A DNA stretch of 64,000 bases, taken from the NCBI GenBank assembly GCA_024398955.1, contig JAKSIG010000008.1, positions 27,445 through 91,444 of the forward strand, in the 5' to 3' direction. Numbering within the stretch: position 1 is the stretch's first letter; every line of letters begins with the position of its first letter. This DNA is from Fibrobacter sp. Lineage in GTDB: Bacteria; Fibrobacterota; Fibrobacteria; Fibrobacterales; Fibrobacteraceae. The notes under the pieces were generated by a model. The model had not been told where the DNA came from, did no database searches, and worked only from the letters and a program-made list of their open reading frames with translations. The translations under genes and the position numbers were made by a program. Shown piece after piece: positions 56,332 through 64,000 of the stretch.

Positions 56332-56844
56332 CTACAGTTCCATAAAGAAGATTACTGCATCCACGAAACCCAGCTTCTTGTGGTTGAAGGCTCCGGGCAG
56401 TCGGCAAAGTTCCTTGAAACCCAGACTTTTCCACAGGTGCATGGCAGGTTCGTTAGTGCTGATGACGAAGTTGAACTGGATTGCCCTGAAGCCCATGGCC
56501 TTGGCATTCCGGATGCAATCCTCACCCATTTTACGACCGATTCCCTTTCCGCGTGTTTCACGTGAAACCATGAAGGAGGCGTTGGCCACATGGCTGCCTC
56601 GTCCGCGATGGTTCTGGATGATCTTATAAAAACCAAGAATCTTGGAGCCCGCGCTATCCTTGTCTGTGTCAGAAATGGTTTCTTCCATGACCCAGCTGTT
56701 CACGCCCTTGCCGAACCAGTAGTCGAATGCGTCCTGGTCGCTGGCAGTTTCTTCAAAGTCATAGGTGTCGCCGCCCTGAATCACTTCGCGGAAAATGGGC
56801 AGCATCTGGGGAAAATCATCTGGAGTAGCTTTGCGGATTTGCAT
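56332..56844 (-). CDS. GNAT-family acetyltransferase (phosphinothricin-type)
   Basis: 170 residues from ATG at 56844. The fold is seen in IRKATPDDFPQMLPIFREVI and the CoA loop MVSRETRGKGIGRKMGEDCI (R/QxxGxG), then FVISTNEPAMHLWKSLGFK. It resembles the acyl-amino-acid or phosphinothricin acetyltransferase group. Parts of the coding sequence form parS site 7 (VSRET). No ribosome binding site of strength is visible. Upstream, 56845-57107 is a gap with the same palindrome chains (GGTCGCGGCTTTGCCGC). Confidence 0.85.
   Translation of the reverse strand: MQIRKATPDDFPQMLPIFREVIQGGDTYDFEETASDQDAFDYWFGKGVNSWVMEETISDTDKDSAGSKILGFYKIIQNHRGRGSHVANASFMVSRETRGKGIGRKMGEDCIRNAKAMGFRAIQFNFVISTNEPAMHLWKSLGFKELCRLPGAFNHKKLGFVDAVIFFMEL
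56554..56569. promoter_or_regulatory. parS site 7, inside the acetyltransferase gene
   Basis: TGTTTCACGTGAAACC, 15 of 16, in coding sequence for MVSRET. Confidence 0.87.
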
Positions 56845-57125
56845 ATTAGGTGCGAGGTCGCGGCTTTGCCGCATTGAGGTATGAGGTCGGTCGCTTGCGC
56901 TCCCTTGAGCTTACAGAGCGGCGTTTTACGCTTTCAGTACTATATAATATAGTAAGTGGGAGGTTTGCGGCAATTATATCTGGAAAAATAATGATGTTTT
57001 TCAAATTTAATAGCGGAAAATCCACAACATATATATATTAGTAGTGCTTAATCCTCAACGCATCCGTAGGATGTGCCCTAACAACCTCAAACCTCAAAGG
57101 CCATGAAGTGGCCGACCTGATTATT

Positions 57126-57524
57126 ATGGAAGAAGTAGTAAAGTTTCTCAAGGAATGTGGCGCCTATTTCCTGGCAACCGTCGATGGTGATCAGCCCAAG
57201 GTTCGTCCCTTCGGCACCGCAGAAATCTTCGAAGGCAAGCTGTACATTCAGACTGGCAAGTCCAAGAACGTTTCCCAGCAAATTGCTGCAAATCCCAAGG
57301 TGCAGATCTGTGCCATGAACAAGGCTGGCAATGAATGGGTTCGAATCACCGGCACCCTGGTGGAAGATGACCGCCTGGAGCCCAAGGTTCACATGCTGGA
57401 AGCCTATCCCAGCCTCAAGGCCATGTACAAGGCCGAAGATCCCAACACCCAGGTTCTCTACTTCAAGGACGCTGAGGCTACCTTCTGCAGTTTCACAGCT
57501 GCTCCCCGCACGGTGAAGTTCTAA
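57126..57524 (+). CDS. pyridoxamine 5'-phosphate oxidase-family flavin-binding protein
   Basis: 132 residues from ATG at 57126; an in-frame GTG 18 bases earlier is the alternative. Split-barrel flavin proteins: FLATVDGDQPKVRPFGTAEI, GKLYIQTGKSKNVSQQI and NEWVRITGTLVEDDR match. Small members of this type are often annotated as FMN-binding oxidases; the substrate is not known. First gene of the rightward series, next to the candidate origin. Confidence 0.85.
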   Translation: MEEVVKFLKECGAYFLATVDGDQPKVRPFGTAEIFEGKLYIQTGKSKNVSQQIAANPKVQICAMNKAGNEWVRITGTLVEDDRLEPKVHMLEAYPSLKAMYKAEDPNTQVLYFKDAEATFCSFTAAPRTVKF

Positions 57525-57641
57525 TTTCGGTGGATTAAAATTTTCACGGAAGTTAGAAATTACCACTAAAATTTGGTCGGCTCTGTGCTGACCTTTTTTT
57601 GTCCATTGTGGATAGATTGTAAACAATGAATTAACATTTTT

Positions 57642-57657
57642 AGTTTCACATGGAACA
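57642..57657. promoter_or_regulatory. degenerate parS-like site
   Basis: AGTTTCACATGGAACA, 13 of 16 to consensus; binding is doubtful. Confidence 0.4.
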
Positions 57658-57732
57658 ATCAAGCCGTCTTGTGGATAAAATTGTCAACATCAGTTTTTTG
57701 TAATTTTTTTTAGATTGCTGTTCTTAGAGGCA

Positions 57733-57748
57733 AGTTTCACGTGAAACA
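57733..57748. promoter_or_regulatory. parS site 8
   Basis: AGTTTCACGTGAAACA, 15 of 16, inside the candidate origin. Confidence 0.88.
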
Positions 57749-58025
57749 TTATTGATAATCAATAATTTGGAAGAAAACGCAAACAATTTTTCAGATGATT
57801 CTTAAAATATATTCGACAAGGCTTGTTTTTTTTGTTTGTGGATAAATTGTTTGATATGAAGATAAAGCTAAAGATTCTATTTTAATATATCAACAGTTTA
57901 TAAACATTTATTATCAAACTATTCACAATGAAGGGCTTGGTCACTGTTCTAAAGCTGCATAGCAGAACCCCTTGCGCTCTCATGAAAACGATAAAAATGT
58001 ATCTTTCCTACAAAGGAGTTTGCTT

Positions 58026-58784
58026 ATGGAAAGCAATAAATCTCGAGGTACCCGTACACTCTTCTGGATGAAGGCTACGTTGGCCTTGTCCGCAGTAATG
58101 GGTGTGATGGTCATACTTGCCATGCACCTTGCATCTATTGACGGTTTTGCGATGAAGTCGCCGGCTGCCAGTTCGGTGGATGCGGACGTTGCCATGAACA
58201 TGATGTTCTATTTTCTTGGTCTTTCTTTTCTGGGATTTCTTTTTTTCATTTCATGGTGTGTCTATCAGATCTTTTGGCTATCATGGATGTTTCGCGCGAC
58301 CAGAAATTTGCGTGCCGTAACGACGACAGCTTTTTCTCCTTGGGGTGCGGTCATCTGTAGCGCTCTCCCCTATGTAGGCTTGTTAATTCATTATTTTATT
58401 TTCAAGAACCTTGTGAAACAGACTGAAGACGCATTGAATGCCCGACGTCAGTCTTCTTCCAGGACTGCAGCCGAAATTCTGTCGAAGGTCCAGGTTGTGG
58501 ATAAAAATTTTGTGAATGGTTTTGCCATTATGGCTTTGCTTGCAGGTAGCATTGGCTTTATTCGTGAAACCAGTATATCTGGAATTTTGACAGTTGTCTT
58601 CTCCTTGATTTCTGTTGTCTGCTATATGAAATCTTTTAGTTCCTTTATCAAGGAAGAACAGGCCCTTTTTGAGATCTACCAGGAAGAGCAGCTTCTGGCA
58701 AAGGTGGATCAGGTTCTTTGGGAACGCAAACTGGAGAGTGAAGCAAAGAATGCATCGACCGAAAATCCTGTCGAAAATAAGTGA
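58026..58784 (+). CDS. DUF4328-like multi-pass membrane protein
   Basis: 252 residues from ATG at 58026, preceded by AAGGAG at a good distance. Five or six membrane segments (FWMKATLALSAVMGVMVILA, FYFLGLSFLGFLFFISWCVY, IMALLAGSIGFIRE, ILTVVFSLISVVCYMKSF). WLSWMFRATRNLRAVTTTAF and SPWGAVICSALPYV match the DUF4328 pattern. The C-terminal tail is charged and cytoplasmic. Function unknown. It precedes the FecR-domain gene on the same strand. Confidence 0.72.
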   Translation: MESNKSRGTRTLFWMKATLALSAVMGVMVILAMHLASIDGFAMKSPAASSVDADVAMNMMFYFLGLSFLGFLFFISWCVYQIFWLSWMFRATRNLRAVTTTAFSPWGAVICSALPYVGLLIHYFIFKNLVKQTEDALNARRQSSSRTAAEILSKVQVVDKNFVNGFAIMALLAGSIGFIRETSISGILTVVFSLISVVCYMKSFSSFIKEEQALFEIYQEEQLLAKVDQVLWERKLESEAKNASTENPVENK

Positions 58785-58850
58785 TTTCCAACATTTGCCT
58801 TTCTGCATTATATAATATATGTTTAGGTGCGGATTACGAAGAGGCATACG

Positions 58851-60368
58851 ATGGATCGCTTGAAGTTTATCGCAGTTTTTGTCTTGGTTGTGGCAATGTC
58901 GGCCATGGCTGCGTTTCAGGGTGGAAAAGTTCGCTCTGTACTTGGCGATGTCTCTTACCAGAAAAAGGGGAAGACTAACTGGACTGCTCTGCGTGTGGGA
59001 GCCAAGGTCCAGGATGGTTACATGATCCAGACTTATACCGAGTCTGGTGTTCAAATTAACTTGCCAGATGCAAGTGTCATTTCTATCGAAGAAAATGCGT
59101 TGGTAGAATTCTCCCAGGTAAAATTTGACAAGGATACCCGAATTTCCGATGTTAAGATCCTAAAGGGCCTGCTCCGTTTTGATGCTCAGAAGCAAAAGGG
59201 CAACAGTACGTTTGCATTTAGGACCGGAACCATGACCGCATCTATCCGCGGTACCGATGGCACCATTGGCCTGACAGAAGGTGGTCAGCCATATGGCGCC
59301 TTGAACACGGGTGAAATGGTCATGGAAAATGATGGCCAGCAGGTTACCGTGAAGTCCCAGCAGTTCGTTGCATTCCGCAAGGATAAGCCCGCTGTTGTGG
59401 TTGAGGCAAAGAATGCCAGCGATCCCGAGTTCGTAAAGAAGCTGGGCGAAGTTCTCGACGACACCACAAAGTCTGACGATGCGATCCAGGCTCAGGCAAA
59501 GGAACTGGACCAGAAGATCGAAGTCCGCAATGAGGACTTGAAGTCTAAGTACAAGTGCGTCATTGATTCTGTGCCGGCTCTGGTCAGCAGCGACAGCGTT
59601 GAAGTTGGCGTCACCTGTACTGCAGGAGTTCGCGTGTCCATCGGTTCCGAAAGCATTCTGTCCGATGGTAGCAAGATGCGGTTTACCCCCAGTTGGGAAA
59701 GGGCTGCATTTGGCGACAAGAAGTTCCTGGTAAACTGCAGCGCCGAGGGAAGTACTTTTGAATGCGGTCGTATTGCCTTTACCTATCGCATTGACCGAAA
59801 AGTCCGTCTGACTAAGGCAAGCGAATCCAGCTGCGTTGCTAACTACGCTACAGAAGGCTTCAACGAAAATCAGGGCGATCTTTCCATCTTCAAGGGCGAT
59901 AGCCTGCTTCAGAAAACAACGATTGACAAGGATATTTCGGGAAGGTTCAAGCTTTTGCCTGGTGTGCATACCTATAAGTTGGTCGCCCAGAATGTGGACT
60001 CCGCAACTACTGCTGCAGGCACTATCACCCGCGAGTTGAAGTGTTTCCCTACGACCAAGATTCGCATCAGTGTTCGTGATGGCAATAGCGTTGTCATAAA
60101 GCGTAAGGTTTCACAGGGGGCTGCCATTTATCCCGAAGTTGAGTTCGATCTGCTCAATGTGGCTGCCAATGATCCTAGCCAGGTTGAAACAATTCTTGTG
60201 ACTTTAGGTGGCCAGGCCTTCCCTGTAGAACAGATTCCCTCTAAGTCTGGCCTAGGTTACAGGGCAAAGCTGAAGATTCCACGCGGAAAGTCAAAGGCTG
60301 TTAAGATCGATGTCTTGATGCGTAGTGGCGAAACGGCTTACGCTACCAAGACCTTCATCTTCAAGTAG
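58851..60368 (+). CDS. FecR-domain exported protein
   Basis: 505 residues from the ATG at 58851, with GAGG upstream. Signal peptide (MDRLKFIAVFVLVVAMSAMA). The FecR-type domain covers ~20-170: GKVRSVLGDVSYQKKGKTNW, GYMIQTYTESGVQINLPDAS and the SIEENALVEFSQ strand, then TGTMTASIRGTDGTIG. The long C-terminal half has Ig-like strands (SSDSVEVGVTCTAG). FecR proteins sense or organise at the periplasmic face; no sigma or receptor gene is directly adjacent, so it is not a classical FecR system. Confidence 0.88.
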   Translation: MDRLKFIAVFVLVVAMSAMAAFQGGKVRSVLGDVSYQKKGKTNWTALRVGAKVQDGYMIQTYTESGVQINLPDASVISIEENALVEFSQVKFDKDTRISDVKILKGLLRFDAQKQKGNSTFAFRTGTMTASIRGTDGTIGLTEGGQPYGALNTGEMVMENDGQQVTVKSQQFVAFRKDKPAVVVEAKNASDPEFVKKLGEVLDDTTKSDDAIQAQAKELDQKIEVRNEDLKSKYKCVIDSVPALVSSDSVEVGVTCTAGVRVSIGSESILSDGSKMRFTPSWERAAFGDKKFLVNCSAEGSTFECGRIAFTYRIDRKVRLTKASESSCVANYATEGFNENQGDLSIFKGDSLLQKTTIDKDISGRFKLLPGVHTYKLVAQNVDSATTAAGTITRELKCFPTTKIRISVRDGNSVVIKRKVSQGAAIYPEVEFDLLNVAANDPSQVETILVTLGGQAFPVEQIPSKSGLGYRAKLKIPRGKSKAVKIDVLMRSGETAYATKTFIFK

Positions 60369-60375
60369 CGTCAAT

Positions 60376-61368
60376 CTAGTAGATTTCAGGATTTTTACTG
60401 CGGAAGCGTCTATGGGTCCATCCGTACCATAGGGCAGGATTTTCGTGGATTCGCTCCTCCAGCCAGTTGCGATAGGCTTCGTCTACAATCGACCCGCGAT
60501 CAGTATCTGGCTGGTACGTTGCAGCCTCCTTCGCATGCAGGGTTCTATGGAGCTTGCCGGATAATCTGTCGCGGGTCTCCTCGATCCAGCAGAAAAATAC
60601 AGGAGTCTTGGGACGATGTCCAAGTAAGAAATCCGGCAGCGGGTTTATTTTTGCGGGCTGCCCCAGGAATGTTCCGTCCAATGCGCTCCCGATTCTGCAA
60701 TCCTGATCTGCCAATAGGCAGAACAGCTGGCGGTCCCCGTGCAGTTTATCCGGTGCAGGTTTCCGTAAGCCAGACCTGCTGTTTTCGTAGGGAGTAGGAG
60801 GTGTTTTGCCATCCAGCAGGTTCAGGAACTCTCGAGGCGTTTTTGCGCTTATGGAGTAGGGCCGCCCTTTTACGCATCGGATTTTTTCATAAACCATCTG
60901 GTTGAGCCACCCAGGCTTTAGCGGGATAAAACTGGCCTTTAGCGGGACGCCTAGGGCGCAGAGCCATGCCCCGCTGGCCTCGTAATTTCCGTAATGCGCC
61001 GTCAGGAAAATTCCGCCCTTGCGCATTTTTTCGATGACCGCTCCCGCGCCTTCCGCCAGTTCAAATATCTCGCCGCCAGCGCTAAAGGGATAGGACTCGC
61101 AGTCTTCGGGAAGATTCTTGTAGATGTCAAAGCAGAACAGTAACTCCCCCACGTGACACGTCAGATTTTTTAGCATTTGCCTGTAGAGCCTGCGCGGATT
61201 CAGACCTGCAGTTTTCAGTTCCTGTCCAGCGCCCTCCCCACCCAACGTTCCTTGCGTAACATGTTTCAGGTTCGCCTCTACAGTTTTACGTTTCCAGCCT
61301 GTAGTTACAAGTACCCCATAGGTGACACTTGCAAAAATTTTAGCAGAAATTTTCCGTAGAAAGAACAT
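60376..61368 (-). CDS. LpxL/HtrB-type lipid A acyltransferase
   Basis: 330 residues. It transfers an acyl chain to a lipid A precursor at the inner membrane. FLTAHYGNYEASGAWLCALG carries the catalytic HX4E motif (H then E), and the LPS acyltransferase fold goes on with PLKASFIPLKP and QDCRIGSALDGTFLGQPAK. Convergent with the FecR gene, only seven bases apart. No neighbouring lpx genes. Confidence 0.85.
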   Translation of the reverse strand: MFFLRKISAKIFASVTYGVLVTTGWKRKTVEANLKHVTQGTLGGEGAGQELKTAGLNPRRLYRQMLKNLTCHVGELLFCFDIYKNLPEDCESYPFSAGGEIFELAEGAGAVIEKMRKGGIFLTAHYGNYEASGAWLCALGVPLKASFIPLKPGWLNQMVYEKIRCVKGRPYSISAKTPREFLNLLDGKTPPTPYENSRSGLRKPAPDKLHGDRQLFCLLADQDCRIGSALDGTFLGQPAKINPLPDFLLGHRPKTPVFFCWIEETRDRLSGKLHRTLHAKEAATYQPDTDRGSIVDEAYRNWLEERIHENPALWYGWTHRRFRSKNPEIY

Positions 61369-61400
61369 CTTAAAAAGTCTGGAGCTTGGCTGAGTGAGGC

Positions 61401-61898
61401 TTAAAATTTAAGCTGCGTAAAGGATTCGTAGTGGTTTGCCGTATAGTAGATGATGCAGCCGGTCTGGTATACAAGCCGTTTTGTTCCGCGGCTTTGAATC
61501 TTGCCATAGTCAACATCCGCTTCACGGTAGGTACCTTCCGGAAGGAGTCCATCCCTATTTTCAAAAGTGTCCCCGCCAATCATGACGCCTAGGGTTTCCC
61601 ATGGATTAAAATTCCACTTGCCGAAGGTGTTTCCCGTGGAATTTTCATAAAGTTTTTTTCCTTTATCTTTGCCCACGTAATTGCGTGGCAGCTTGTCAAA
61701 CTTGCAGATGTACGCGGCTACGGAATCATGGGTCGTATAGCTTTGGGATTCCTTCACGGCTTCATAAAGAATAGCGGTATTTATCGAAGTTGATGGACTG
61801 TCATCGTCATCGGTGGTTGCGCCTGTAGTAGAAGTACTGCAGCCATAAGTCAATGCTGCAAGTACAATGGATATAATGTAGTTGCGTAAATGCGTCAT
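61401..61898 (-). CDS. barnase-like secreted ribonuclease lipoprotein
   Basis: 165 residues from the ATG at 61898 (AGGA upstream); a TTG three bases earlier is possible. Signal peptide and lipobox LTYGC, then a short Asp/Thr linker. The rest aligns with barnase: DSVAAYICKFDKLPRNYV, GGDTFENRDGLLPEGTYREAD, RLVYQTGCIIYYTANHYESF. All three catalytic residues are present in their motifs (Glu of READ, Arg of KRLVY, His of NHYESF). It would cut single-stranded RNA at G, outside the inner membrane. No barstar gene is seen nearby. Confidence 0.88.
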   Translation of the reverse strand: MTHLRNYIISIVLAALTYGCSTSTTGATTDDDDSPSTSINTAILYEAVKESQSYTTHDSVAAYICKFDKLPRNYVGKDKGKKLYENSTGNTFGKWNFNPWETLGVMIGGDTFENRDGLLPEGTYREADVDYGKIQSRGTKRLVYQTGCIIYYTANHYESFTQLKF

Positions 61899-61957
61899 CA
61901 AGGAGTTCCTTTACTTGTTCGTCGTTCATAACGATATATAGTAAAAAGGAGAAATTC

Positions 61958-62509
61958 ATGTCTATGACCGTTATCTTTTCTGATTTTAAAGATACCGATA
62001 CACAGGTCCTTGTTGCCCTATGGGAAAACCTTCCCGATGTAAAATTACTTCGCATTACCAGGGATTCCAGAAATGTCCGTAAAAAAGTCCTGCAGGCCAT
62101 GGTCAACGAAAAGGACACCATCCTGTTCTGCGGTCATGGAACATCTAGCGGATTGCTATCGCCTACCTGGGGCGATTTTCTACTGGACGAAGACAATGTC
62201 CGCCATATTTCGGCAAGGCGTGTAATCGGAATCTGGTGTCATGCGGCGCAATTTGCCGAAAGTGTCGAGCTAAAGGGATTCTTTAGCTCCATGTTCATCA
62301 GCAACATCCGCGAAGCTCATATGGAAAACTGCATTGGAAGTTCCGCCGATGTTATTACTGAACAGGAGGTCCTTTTCTGCAAGCGCGTGAATCAGCTCAT
62401 TCTAGACAACGTTCCAATGGATCAGTGGCTAAATGCCTTGCACAGCCAGGCCGATAAGACCATCGATGTGGTAAAGTTCAACTATAATGGACTGCGTTAT
62501 TTTGGTTAG
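61958..62509 (+). CDS. unknown protein with caspase/CHAT-like HG and WCH motifs
   Basis: 183 residues, ATG at 61958 behind AAGGAG. TILFCGHGTSSGLL and VIGIWCHAAQFAE hold a His and a Cys in the arrangement of CD-clan cysteine peptidases (caspase, CHAT, gingipain), but this is only pattern-level; similar proteins without known function occur in gut bacteria by memory. No signal peptide, so it should be cytoplasmic. It is divergent from the barnase gene with 59 bases between starts and may share regulation. Confidence 0.6.
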   Translation: MSMTVIFSDFKDTDTQVLVALWENLPDVKLLRITRDSRNVRKKVLQAMVNEKDTILFCGHGTSSGLLSPTWGDFLLDEDNVRHISARRVIGIWCHAAQFAESVELKGFFSSMFISNIREAHMENCIGSSADVITEQEVLFCKRVNQLILDNVPMDQWLNALHSQADKTIDVVKFNYNGLRYFG

Positions 62510-62567
62510 AAAATGATAGTTGAAAACATTAATCTTTTTAGCTATCTTGCAAAGCAAGGAGATCATT

Positions 62568-62762
62568 ATGGCAAAAAAGGAAAAGTTGGCCATCGTAGCC
62601 AACAGTGCCAGGGAATCCGCGCAGTTGCGCTCCCTTCGAATCGATGGCTCCTGTAACGGAACGACACTCCGTACAAGAGTCATTAGTAACAAAAAACTTT
62701 ATAACCGAAACTTTAAGCATAAGAAGTCCTTCGCAGATGCGGGGGACTTCCCTTTTTTATAA
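62568..62762 (+). CDS. small basic protein whose 3' end lies in a terminator
   Basis: 64 residues from ATG at 62568, with AAGGAG at an optimal distance. MAKKEKLAIVANSARESAQL then a basic core (RTRVISNKKLYNRNFKHKK). The stop codon is within the T-run of a hairpin (GAAGTCC/GGACTTC) spanning 62727-62757. Family not recognised. The good ribosome binding site argues that it is real. It is the second rightward gene after the HG/WCH gene. Confidence 0.6.
   Translation: MAKKEKLAIVANSARESAQLRSLRIDGSCNGTTLRTRVISNKKLYNRNFKHKKSFADAGDFPFL
62727..62760 (+). terminator. terminator overlapping the small basic gene
   Basis: GAAGTCC and GGGACTTC arms with loop, then CCTTTTTTAT. Coding continues into it and ends at 62762. 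Confidence 0.75.
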
Positions 62763-63080
62763 AATTTTTTTTTAGTGTTTGACAAAATTGCAGTCTGTTG
62801 CGATATATACGGTATGACTAACCGTAACATATTGACTCTCAATAAGAACGTTTCAAAAAAAAATGAAAAAAATTTCAGAATGTCATATTTTGTCGCCCGA
62901 AATTGACTATATTTGTAGCGTGATGATAAAGAAGTCCGTATAAATCCGAAAATAATTTTTTTGAGGGGGCCCTGGCAAAGGGCGTGTTTCGTGTCGCGTT
63001 TTTTTCTGCGGTGCGTGCGTTTTGTCTCGTCCCTTTCTCGCGAGCTTTACTTTTGATTGTCAAAAACCATGAGGGGAAAA
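62763..63080. promoter_or_regulatory. upstream region of the sigma-like gene
   Basis: TTGACA at 62779-62784 with TATATA at 62804-62809 (19 bases between, as in the small-RNA promoter) is a likely promoter, giving a leader of about 260 bases to the ATG at 63081. The leader has T-runs and GGGGGCCCTGG-type GC-rich segments, and GAGGGG just before the ATG. No other gene is seen. Confidence 0.55.
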
Positions 63081-63836
63081 ATGGCTAATAACAATATTTC
63101 TAAGAATAATGAAAAGATGAACAACAAGCAGGTGTATCCCTGGACTGCCGCTCAGGAGTCCTGGCTTACCTTGGCCAAAAGGGGTAACGAAATTGCATGC
63201 GGCAAGCTCTTCAACTCCATGAAGAATTTGCTGGAATCCGTGCATCGTTTCAGCCAGGATGGTCTGTATCCTGCAAAGTTCGGCTATGACTACAATTATA
63301 GCGGTCGTTCTTTTGAAGAGGCGTATAGCGACATCTATACGGCATTCCGAAATGCAGTTCGTAGGTTTGACGCTAGCCAGGGGGTTCCTTTTGGTGCTTA
63401 TGCAGTCAACGACTTGCGTCATCGAGCCATGGACTGGACTCGCGACCGCCAGAACGATCATCACGTGATGGTAGGTCAGCGCCTGGCCGATAGTGAAGAT
63501 GGAGAAGTCCGCTTGCTGACTCAGGCGGATTACGAAAATGCCGTTAACAGGAGCTACGAAGAAAAGTCCCTGGCTATCGATAGCGAAACCCACCCGGTGG
63601 AATATTGCGAAATGGTGGATATGGTGGCAAAGATCCGTCGTGAACTCGTTGAAAAGGGCGACAAGAAACTGCTGGAGTTTGTAGGTCTCTACCTGGAATA
63701 TGCTGGCGAAAAGAAGGTTATGGACCTTGTGGCCGAGAAAATGCAAGTTTCCCGAGCCATGGCATATAACTATCTGGGTAGGCTCCGTAACCTGGTGATG
63801 CCCAAATTCGGTCAGGATTTGGGCATTGCGGCCTAG
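63081..63836 (+). CDS. compact sigma-70-like RNA polymerase factor
   Basis: 251 residues from ATG at 63081. Region 2 core is FEEAYSDIYTAFRNAVRRFD and ASQGVPFGAYAVNDLRHRAM, as in primary and alternative sigma factors. A linker with an acidic segment (NDHHVMVGQRLADSEDGEV) follows, and the C-terminus (VMDLVAEKMQVSRAMAYNYL) is a region-4-like helix-turn-helix. No region 1.1 or 3. It probably directs polymerase to a special promoter set, but a phage-like regulator is not excluded. Single gene. Confidence 0.75.
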   Translation: MANNNISKNNEKMNNKQVYPWTAAQESWLTLAKRGNEIACGKLFNSMKNLLESVHRFSQDGLYPAKFGYDYNYSGRSFEEAYSDIYTAFRNAVRRFDASQGVPFGAYAVNDLRHRAMDWTRDRQNDHHVMVGQRLADSEDGEVRLLTQADYENAVNRSYEEKSLAIDSETHPVEYCEMVDMVAKIRRELVEKGDKKLLEFVGLYLEYAGEKKVMDLVAEKMQVSRAMAYNYLGRLRNLVMPKFGQDLGIAA

Positions 63837-63894
63837 TATTGTCTGGGTTTTTATGAAAAAATGAAAAAAAATAATTTTTTTTATAAAAACCCCT

Positions 63895-63922
63895 TGACAT
63901 AACTTTTAAAAATTCTATAATT
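63895..63922 (+). promoter_or_regulatory. strong promoter of a transcript leaving the window
   Basis: TTGACA (63895-63900) and TATAAT (63917-63922), 16 bases apart, preceded by an A/T-rich stretch like an UP element. The transcript (from ~63930) folds into CCTTGGAAACAAGG and CGCC...GGCG stems and shows no open frame, so a stable RNA or rRNA-type leader is inferred. Confidence 0.75.
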
Positions 63923-64000
63923 GGCCTCACCCTTGGAAACAAGGTCGCCAGTCCGAGAGACAGGCGGGAAGATTGAAGGAATCGGAGATGTGCTTAGTGA

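Larger units (their letters stand above)
57541..57980. promoter_or_regulatory. candidate replication origin (oriC)
   Basis: AT-rich, gene-free, with TGTGGATAG (57607-57615), TGTGGATAA (57670-57678 and 57837-57845; perfect DnaA boxes on the minus strand) in one orientation, parS site 8 in the middle, and T-rich stretches that could unwind. Gene direction changes here: 52.9-56.9 kb leftward, 57.1-60.4 kb rightward. rsmG-parAB is close. Confidence 0.55.

Noticed and set aside
57541..57980. dnaA gene next to the origin
   Set aside because: No dnaA, rpmH or rnpA is in the window, so the origin call rests on boxes, parS and gene direction only.
61958..62509. Barstar-like inhibitor for the barnase-like RNase
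   Set aside because: Length and motifs do not fit barstar, and it has HG/WCH motifs instead.

Overview
The window is almost certainly chromosomal DNA of a Fibrobacter species (Fibrobacterota). It encodes a lipoprotein with the Fibrobacter succinogenes major paralogous (FISUMP-type) domain, two tandem family-45 endoglucanase lipoproteins, a GH10 xylanase beside a cytoplasmic GH8 enzyme, an SGNH esterase with a secretion-type C-terminus, and many secreted proteins of outer-membrane type. This fits a rumen or gut fibre degrader. No phage or transposase was recognised.

Layout. 1-5.3 kb is an accessory, defence-like block on the minus strand: a truncated McrB-type GTPase/AAA protein translationally coupled to a C5 cytosine methyltransferase, a DUF4143 ATPase, and a YhcG-like PD-(D/E)XK protein. 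The last three are separated by copies of an undescribed palindromic element of about 180-190 bp that lies 3' of the gene, as in a gene cassette. 5.3-11.5 kb holds secreted cell-wall and fibre-degradation genes (FISUMP, SGNH esterase, GH45 pair). 11.8-32.4 kb is mixed housekeeping: purM, a cyclic-nucleotide-binding protein, a binding-protein lipoprotein, an LpoA/LivJ-like protein, an NhaC antiporter, a tyrosine phosphatase, a BvgS-like hybrid kinase, an orphan Vsr nuclease, pepT and rubrerythrin. 32.5-36 kb has tRNA-Leu and the xylan genes. 37-46.6 kb has tmk, secA, a phytase-like phosphatase, outer-membrane proteins, tRNA-Met and a phosphoesterase.

47-58 kb looks like the replication-origin and partition region. 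The operon rsmG-parA-parB-M23 peptidase-bactofilin runs leftward. Eight good parS sites (consensus TGTTTCACGTGAAACA) plus one degenerate site are spread over 50.85-57.75 kb, three of them inside coding sequences. Two AT-rich gaps carry DnaA-box-like TGTGGATAA sequences. Genes at 52.9-56.9 kb all run left and those at 57.1-60.4 kb run right, so a switch point near 57.5-58.0 kb is the best oriC candidate. This zone is full of short palindromes and dispersed repeats, several joined to parS sites, and contains a likely small RNA and a preQ1-I-type riboswitch in front of queD-queE.

58-64 kb carries envelope genes (FecR-domain protein, LpxL-type acyltransferase), a barnase-like ribonuclease lipoprotein divergent from a protein with caspase-like HG and WCH motifs, a 64-residue small basic protein, a compact sigma-70-like factor, and at the right edge a strong promoter for a transcript leaving the window.

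The observations most worth following up are the palindromic cassette-like element of the left block, the parS-linked repeats, the family of GGACTCC-armed hairpins (five copies), the in-frame palindrome-derived insertion in rsmG, and the small RNA near 52.8 kb. All calls are from reading the sequence; no database search was run.
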